Assembly (NCBI GenBank): GCA_023424355.1
Contig: JAFAEA010000018.1
Coordinates: forward strand, 1 to 9,695
DNA length: 9,695 nt
Source: Chloroflexota bacterium
GTDB lineage: Bacteria; Chloroflexota; Chloroflexia; Thermomicrobiales; UBA6265
Reading direction: 5' to 3'
Positions 6,046 to 9,695 of this stretch are shown here, piece after piece. The stretch's first letter is position 1; each line of letters opens with the position of its first letter. Below the pieces are notes generated by a model. That model searched no databases and was not told where the DNA came from. It saw only the letters and a program-made list of their open reading frames with translations. Position numbers and translations under genes: made by a program.

Positions 6046-6075
6046 TACAGAAGAACCCACTGAAGGCGAGGAAGC

Positions 6076-6103
6076 TGCGGTTTTCGTATGTTCAACTGCC
6101 GCA
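6076..6103. repeat. palindromic repeat, copy A (shorter, imperfect)
   Basis: TGCGG (6076-6080) pairs with CCGCA (6099-6103). The unit shares TGCGG, TTTTCGTAT and AACTGCCGCAT in order with copy B 88 bp downstream, but lacks three bases near each arm, so its stem is weak. Together the two look like a small repeated intergenic element. The rest of the 6046-6240 spacer shows nothing recognisable. Confidence 0.55.
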
Positions 6104-6160
6104 TCGTGAAGGCCCTGTCCACTAGACCGACTGGCATAGCCAAAATCCCACTCACGGCGC

Positions 6161-6200
6161 GAATGCGGTAGTTTTCGTATAATCGAGAACTGCCGCATTT
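6161..6200. repeat. palindromic repeat, copy B (strong hairpin, possible lexA terminator)
   Basis: Bases 6161-6177 pair with 6184-6200 over 17 positions including three G-U pairs, around the loop TATAAT. The 3' side continues GTGGTTTTTC, a moderately T-rich tail, so the hairpin could end lexA transcription, although the T-tract is not adjacent to the stem. It lies 40 nt before the DUF4126 gene start. The loop also matches a -10 hexamer, but no -35 partner is visible. Confidence 0.55.
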
Positions 6201-6240
6201 GTGGTTTTTCATCGCTTCTCACCTGGAGCCGCTCCGAACC

Positions 6241-6858
6241 ATGTTCACCCTCTTCCTCACCGGTACCGGTCTCGCCGCCAGCGCAGGATTGAATGCCTAT
6301 TTTCCAATCCTGATTTTGGCTCTGGCGGATCGCACCACCAGCTTTGTTGATCTGCCGACACCATATGACTGGCTGTCCTCGAATGTCGGACTCCTGGTGA
6401 TTCTGCTCCTTCTGCCACTGGAACTGATTCCCGACAAAATCGCCAAAGTCGATCACATCAGTGATCTGGTCCACACAGCACTTCGCCCTGGTGCCGCAGC
6501 GCTCTGTTTCATGGCTGTGGCGCATCAGGACGATCATATTCACCTCGTGTGGGCGCTTATTCTTGGTCTGGTCATCGGCGGTGCCGTTCACTGGTTCAAG
6601 GCCGAAGCGCGACCAGCCATCTCGGAATCCACCCGCGGTTTGGGCAACCCTATCGTGAGCCTCCTGGAGGATGTGATTTCCGGACTCCTGGCGATTGTGG
6701 CAGTGTTCTTCCCCTACGGTGTGATCGTGTTGATTCCACTTGGGTTCTGGTATCTGAACCGCATGTACGGGCGAATGAAATCCGGCGAATCCCGCATTAT
6801 CTCGCCATTCCAGCCGGTGATCGATGCCGCACGCGCCAAGGCCAATAAAGAAGGTTGA
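6241..6858 (+). CDS. DUF4126 family integral membrane protein
   Basis: This is a 205-aa hydrophobic protein with about five membrane segments (residues ~4-30, 48-66, 84-118 as one or two, 141-160, 161-175). The block ELIPDKIAKVDHISDLVHT followed by LRPGAAAL (residues ~61-88), and the opening LTGTGLAASAGLNAYFPIL, match the DUF4126 family, whose function is unknown. The start is ATG 6241, with TGGAG at 6224-6228 at a rather long spacing. A TTG at 6199 would add 14 residues but falls in the hairpin arm. Its stop TGA (6856-6858) lies within the -35 element of the dnaJ promoter. Neighbours lexA and dnaJ hint at a stress setting but prove nothing. No catalytic motif was recognised. Confidence 0.85.
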   Translation: MFTLFLTGTGLAASAGLNAYFPILILALADRTTSFVDLPTPYDWLSSNVGLLVILLLLPLELIPDKIAKVDHISDLVHTALRPGAAALCFMAVAHQDDHIHLVWALILGLVIGGAVHWFKAEARPAISESTRGLGNPIVSLLEDVISGLLAIVAVFFPYGVIVLIPLGFWYLNRMYGRMKSGESRIISPFQPVIDAARAKANKEG

Positions 6859-6874
6859 CACACACCGACTCAAC
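6854..6874. promoter_or_regulatory. HAIR-like operator (possible HspR site)
   Basis: GTTGACA-N7-ACTCAAC matches the HspR HAIR consensus CTTGAGT-N7-ACTCAAG at 10 of 14 positions with the exact seven-base spacing. It also sits in a wider 7-bp inverted repeat (AGGTTGA/TCAACCT, 6852-6876). It overlaps the -35 of the dnaJ promoter, where a bound repressor would block transcription. HspR regulation of dnaK/dnaJ is established in actinobacteria; its use here is inferred. Confidence 0.4.
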
Positions 6875-6884
6875 CTCGTAGAAT
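6855..6884 (+). promoter_or_regulatory. dnaJ promoter (sigma-A type)
   Basis: A perfect -35 TTGACA (6855-6860) and a -10 TAGAAT (6879-6884) are 18 bp apart. The -35 overlaps the TGA stop of the upstream DUF4126 gene. Transcription should start near 6891, about 25 nt before the dnaJ ATG. It would drive dnaJ and perhaps purA. Confidence 0.75.
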
Positions 6885-6915
6885 GACTACAGTACATCTG
6901 TTCTGAGGAGAAACC

Positions 6916-8013
6916 ATGCCTGTAGCATTCAAAGACTATTACGCGGTGCTGGGTATCTCTCGTACCGCTTCAGAATCCGAAATCAAATCTGCATTCCGCT
7001 CCAAGGCGCGGGAGTTCCATCCCGATACCCATCCGAACGACCCCACCGCCGAAGAGAAGTTCAAGGAAGTTAACGAAGCATACGAAGTGCTCTCCAATGC
7101 GGAGAAGCGCAAAATGTATGATCGCTTCGGCGAAGACTGGCAACGCTATCGCGATGCCGGTATCGATCCAGACGATCAGAGCTTCGGTCGTGCTCGCACC
7201 GGTGGCACTCGCTATCGCACCAACGCAACCTCCAGCCAATCTACCGATGACGACTTCGAACAATGGTTCACCGGAGGCGGCGCTCCCAACGGTAGTTGGG
7301 AATGGAGCGAAGGTAGTGGCTTCCGCGAAGGTGGCGGCCGCTTCTCCGATTTCTTCAACCTTCTCTTTGGAGCCGAAGAACGGGGACGTGCCGGTACATC
7401 ACCCAATCGATCCACTCGCGGCGAAGACCTGGAGGTCAACGCCGATATCACCCTGCAGGAGGCATTCACGGGTACGCATCGCAAGCTGACCGTGAACTCA
7501 CCGGAGTACTGCCAAACCTGTGGCGGCACCGGCATGGCCCGAGGCGCATCGTGCCCGACCTGTAATGGAACTGGTCAAATCAGCAAAACCAAGACCCTGG
7601 AGATCAAGATTCCGCAGGGCGTGAAGACCGGCTCGCGCGTGCGCATTTCCGGCCAGGGCGGAGCCGGCGTGAACGGCGGTCCCAACGGCGATGTGTATCT
7701 GCTGATCAATGTGATCCCGGATCCACGGTTCACCATTGATGGTCGAAATATCCGCACAAACGTGGAGATTCCGCTCTACACCGCGCTTTTGGGTGGCGAA
7801 GCATTGGTGCAAACGCTGAGTGGCCGTGTGGCACTTCGCATTCCGGAAGGAACGCAGAACGGCCGCGTTTTCCGCCTGCGTGGCAAAGGCATGCCCGAGC
7901 GAGGATCAACTCCTGCAGGCGACCTGTTGGCCACAATCGAGGTTCAATTACCGACCGACCTGAGCGATGAAGAGAAACAGCGCTTTGCGGATCTGCGGGA
8001 CATGCGACAATAG
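6916..8013 (+). CDS. dnaJ: DnaJ/CbpA-type Hsp40 co-chaperone
   Basis: This Hsp40 stimulates DnaK ATPase and hands it unfolded clients. ATG 6916 follows GAGGAG (6905-6910) at 5 nt. The 365-aa protein has a J-domain at residues 6-72 with HPD at 35-37, a Gly/Phe-rich linker (~80-165), then the substrate-binding beta-sandwich domains (~170-345; GDVYLLINVIPDPRFTIDGRNI, LLGGEALVQTLSG, LRGKGMP). The zinc-finger region is reduced: only two CxxCxGxG motifs, CQTCGGTG (199-206) and CPTCNGTG (213-220), instead of the four of classical DnaJ, enough for one zinc. CbpA proteins have none, so this is an intermediate type. The upstream promoter with a HAIR-like site suggests heat-shock control. purA follows 58 nt downstream. 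dnaK and grpE are not in the window. Confidence 0.93.
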   Translation: MPVAFKDYYAVLGISRTASESEIKSAFRSKAREFHPDTHPNDPTAEEKFKEVNEAYEVLSNAEKRKMYDRFGEDWQRYRDAGIDPDDQSFGRARTGGTRYRTNATSSQSTDDDFEQWFTGGGAPNGSWEWSEGSGFREGGGRFSDFFNLLFGAEERGRAGTSPNRSTRGEDLEVNADITLQEAFTGTHRKLTVNSPEYCQTCGGTGMARGASCPTCNGTGQISKTKTLEIKIPQGVKTGSRVRISGQGGAGVNGGPNGDVYLLINVIPDPRFTIDGRNIRTNVEIPLYTALLGGEALVQTLSGRVALRIPEGTQNGRVFRLRGKGMPERGSTPAGDLLATIEVQLPTDLSDEEKQRFADLRDMRQ

Positions 8014-8017
8014 CTCT

Positions 8018-8038
8018 GGCAACCACCCTTGGCTTGCC
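8018..8038 (+). promoter_or_regulatory. small hairpin between dnaJ and purA
   Basis: GGCAACCA (8018-8025) pairs with TGG and TTGCC (8030-8038) with one bulged base and a CCCT loop, five nt after the dnaJ stop. No T-tract follows. It may stabilise the dnaJ mRNA end or attenuate read-through into purA; no purA promoter was identified in the 58-nt gap. Confidence 0.3.
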
Positions 8039-8071
8039 GCCACGAACTCACAGTGATTCAGAGAGGCTGAG

Positions 8072-9343
8072 ATGCCAGCAACAGTAATTATGGGCGGACA
8101 ATGGGGCGACGAAGGCAAGGGCAAGCTCACCGATGCTCTCGCATCGAGCGCAAGCATGGTGGTGCGGGCCAATGGCGGCAGCAACGCGGGCCACACGGTG
8201 AAGACCGATAAGGGCACCTTCAAGCTCCACCTGATCCCCTCCGGCATTCTTAATGATGATGTTATCTGCGTCATCGGTGCCGGTGTGGTGATCGATCTCG
8301 AAACCCTCGCCACAGAGCTGCGCGATCTTAAGGATCGCGGAATCGATATCAGCCGCCTTCGCATCTCGGATCGTGCGCACCTCGTGCTCCCCTATCATTC
8401 CCAGCTGGATGCACTTGAGGAGCAACGCCGCGAAGGCGACGAGATCGGCACCACGTTGCGCGGCAATGGCCCAGCCTATGCCGATAAAGTGAGCCGCCAC
8501 GGTATTCGAGTGTGCGACCTGCTCGATGAATCCATCCTGCGACGCAAGCTCGCGGTCGAGATCGATAGCAAGAACGCAGTGTTCTCCAAGGTGTATGGTG
8601 CCGAGGAGATTGAGTTCAAAACGCTGTATCAAAATCTGTTGGAATGGTCCGAAGGCATCCGCGAAGTCATCACCCCAACCGAGGTGCTGGTGCAGGATGC
8701 ACTCCAGGCTGGTGAGAACATCATCGTGGAATGTGCCCAGGGATCCATGCTGGATATCGATTACGGCACATACCCATATGTCACAAGCTCATCACCAACC
8801 GCTGCGGGCGCGTGCCAGGGTGCCGGCGTGGCGCCAACGCAGGTCGAGCGAGTGCTCGGCGTCTACAAGGCCTACAGTACTCGTGTCGGTGCGGGGCCGA
8901 TGCCAACCGAGTTGGACGACGAAGTTGGCGAATTGATTCGTCAGCGAGGAAACGAGTACGGCACAACAACTGGCCGACCACGTCGCACCGGCTGGTTCGA
9001 TGGTGTGGCCGCGCGGCAATCCGGTCGCCTGAATGGCGTCACGGAAGTCGCTCTCACCCTGGTTGATGTGCTTGATGCCTTCCCGACCGTTAGTGTTTGC
9101 ACCGCCTACGACCTGAATGGCACACAGCTCACACACGTACCGGCGCAGCTCGAGAATCTGGAAGGTGCAAAGCCAGTCTGGAACGAATCCGAGGGCTGGA
9201 ATGAAGACACCACCGGCATGCGCTCGTTCGATGAGCTGCCGCAAGCCGCACGAGATTACATCGCTCTCATCGAGGGCCAGATCGGCGCTCCGGTGAAGTA
9301 CGTGGGCGTTGGCCCTGCTCGCGAGCAGTTGATCTCCCGCTAG
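8072..9343 (+). CDS. purA: adenylosuccinate synthetase
   Basis: PurA joins IMP and aspartate using GTP, the first committed step from IMP to AMP. It is a cytoplasmic homodimer. ATG 8072 follows GAGAGG (8061-8066) at 5 nt. The 423-aa length is normal. The phosphate loop GQWGDEGKGK spans residues 9-18 with catalytic Asp13, and His41 lies in NAGHTV (38-43). Other family blocks are VECAQGSMLDIDYGTYPYVTSS (residues ~219-240), GVYKAYSTRVGAGPMPTE (~263-280) and TGRPRRTGWFD (~300-310). One oddity: the loop usually read as TTGRGIGPAY is TTLRGNGPAY here (127-136), changing Gly to Leu and the signature Ile to Asn. It is probably co-transcribed with dnaJ or from an unrecognised promoter. Its stop overlaps the gpsA stop on the other strand. 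Confidence 0.97.
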   Translation: MPATVIMGGQWGDEGKGKLTDALASSASMVVRANGGSNAGHTVKTDKGTFKLHLIPSGILNDDVICVIGAGVVIDLETLATELRDLKDRGIDISRLRISDRAHLVLPYHSQLDALEEQRREGDEIGTTLRGNGPAYADKVSRHGIRVCDLLDESILRRKLAVEIDSKNAVFSKVYGAEEIEFKTLYQNLLEWSEGIREVITPTEVLVQDALQAGENIIVECAQGSMLDIDYGTYPYVTSSSPTAAGACQGAGVAPTQVERVLGVYKAYSTRVGAGPMPTELDDEVGELIRQRGNEYGTTTGRPRRTGWFDGVAARQSGRLNGVTEVALTLVDVLDAFPTVSVCTAYDLNGTQLTHVPAQLENLEGAKPVWNESEGWNEDTTGMRSFDELPQAARDYIALIEGQIGAPVKYVGVGPAREQLISR

Positions 9344-9695
9344 ATCTGTTCGATTCGCGGTTCGCGCATCATCAGAGCGCGAACCGCATCGATTGGCGAT
9401 TTACCCTCGAACAACACTTTGTGCATCTCCTCGGCAATCGGCATCTCGATGCCGTTATCCCGCGCCAGCTGCACCGTAGCTCGCGTGGTATCGACACCCT
9501 CAGCCACTTCCGACATCTCCCCCAGAATCACTTCCAAAGCCTTGCCCTGTGCGATTCCCTGACCGACGCGATGGTTTCGCGAGAGACTGCTGGAGCACGT
9601 GCAGATGAGGTCACCGATGCCGCTAAGCCCGGCAAAGGTGAGTGGATCCGCACCGAAATGGACACCGAGGCGCGCGATTTCGGAAATTCCCCGCG
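9340..9695 (-). CDS. gpsA: glycerol-3-phosphate dehydrogenase [NAD(P)+], C-terminal part (cut by the window edge)
   Basis: GpsA reduces dihydroxyacetone phosphate to sn-glycerol-3-phosphate, the backbone of membrane phospholipids. About 117 C-terminal residues are visible out of roughly 330; the frame stays open to the right edge, so the NAD-binding domain and start are outside. Visible family blocks, in order, are RGISEIARLG (RGxxE motif), PLTFAGLSGIGDLICTC, SSLSRNHRVGQGIAQG, EVAEGVDTTRATVQLA, IEMPIAEEMHKVLFEGKSP and the end ALMMREPRIEQI. An apparent start at 9537 is an internal TTG Leu codon and should be ignored. The TAG stop (minus strand, 9342-9340) forms the palindrome CTAG with the purA stop, so the genes converge with a 4-bp overlap. 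Confidence 0.93.
   Translation of the reverse strand, partial: RGISEIARLGVHFGADPLTFAGLSGIGDLICTCSSSLSRNHRVGQGIAQGKALEVILGEMSEVAEGVDTTRATVQLARDNGIEMPIAEEMHKVLFEGKSPIDAVRALMMREPRIEQI
9350..9392 (+). terminator. hairpin just after the purA stop, inside the gpsA 3' end
   Basis: GCGGTTCGCGC (9357-9367) and GCGCGAACCGC (9377-9387) are perfect 11-bp reverse complements around a 9-nt loop. Five further pairs (9350-9354 with 9388-9392) extend the stem after a two-base bulge. It starts seven nt after the purA stop and is coded within the last gpsA codons. No T-tract follows on either strand, so terminator function is inferred from position and strength. Confidence 0.45.

Noticed and set aside
6178..6183. 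TATAAT as a -10 element for the DUF4126 gene
   Set aside because: It is the loop of the palindromic repeat and no -35-like hexamer lies 16-18 bp upstream (the region there is CGGCGC).
5338..6897. 519-codon open frame on the minus strand opposite lexA and the DUF4126 gene
   Set aside because: It lies antisense to two well-supported genes, is rich in His, Gln and Arg as expected of a codon shadow, shows no recognisable domain and covers both intergenic repeats.
9340..9537. Independent 65-aa protein on the minus strand at the right end
   Set aside because: The frame stays open to the window edge and reads as the GpsA C-terminal domain; the apparent start is an internal Leu codon.
1..9695. CRISPR arrays, insertion sequences, prophage, tRNA or rRNA genes
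   Set aside because: No regularly spaced repeats, transposase-like frames, cloverleaf sequences or rRNA segments were seen; the window is ordinary chromosomal core apart from the cysS leader.

Overview
The window is a compact stretch of bacterial housekeeping genes. The first gene is cut at its 5' end by the left edge and the last is cut at its 5' end by the right edge. Gene content and style suggest a Chloroflexota-like bacterium of the Thermomicrobia type, at moderate confidence. The reasons are an FmdB-CysS-RlmB cluster, a MutS2 with an Smr tail, a LexA with a Gram-positive-type SOS box (CGAAC-N4-GTTCG), a DUF4126 membrane protein and a DnaJ with a reduced zinc finger. No transposon, phage gene, CRISPR array, tRNA or rRNA was seen.

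Layout on the + strand, left to right: end of an FmdB-family zinc-ribbon gene (1-321); a 159-nt leader (322-480); cysS (481-1881); rlmB, overlapping cysS by 41 nt (1841-2827). mutS2 runs on the minus strand (5244 to 2824), converging on rlmB with a 4-bp overlap of the stop codons. lexA is divergent from mutS2 (5404-6045) and has a textbook self-regulated SOS promoter. After a 195-nt spacer with a repeated palindromic element come a DUF4126 membrane protein gene (6241-6858), dnaJ/cbpA (6916-8013) with its own promoter and a HAIR-like operator, and purA (8072-9343). gpsA (minus, 9340 to beyond 9695) converges on purA, again with a 4-bp stop overlap.

The most interesting item is the cysS leader. 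It encodes a 30-codon peptide (326-418) with four Cys codons in a seven-codon stretch (CGFCCIC), directly before a strong hairpin (401-436) whose loop holds the peptide's stop codon. The Cys-codon segment 383-389 is also perfectly complementary over 7 nt to 472-478, which overlaps the cysS Shine-Dalgarno region. This looks like a cysteine- or Cys-tRNA-responsive attenuator controlling cysteinyl-tRNA synthetase. The ORF and base pairing are read directly from the sequence; the mechanism is inference.

Secondary observations: both convergent gene pairs end with a 4-bp stop overlap and carry strong hairpins just past the stop of the + strand gene, inside the coding sequence of the opposing gene. 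The lexA promoter has an SOS box in its -35/-10 spacer, a second degenerate box and a further dyad. FmdB lacks one expected zinc-ligand Cys. PurA departs from a family signature in its IMP-loop region.
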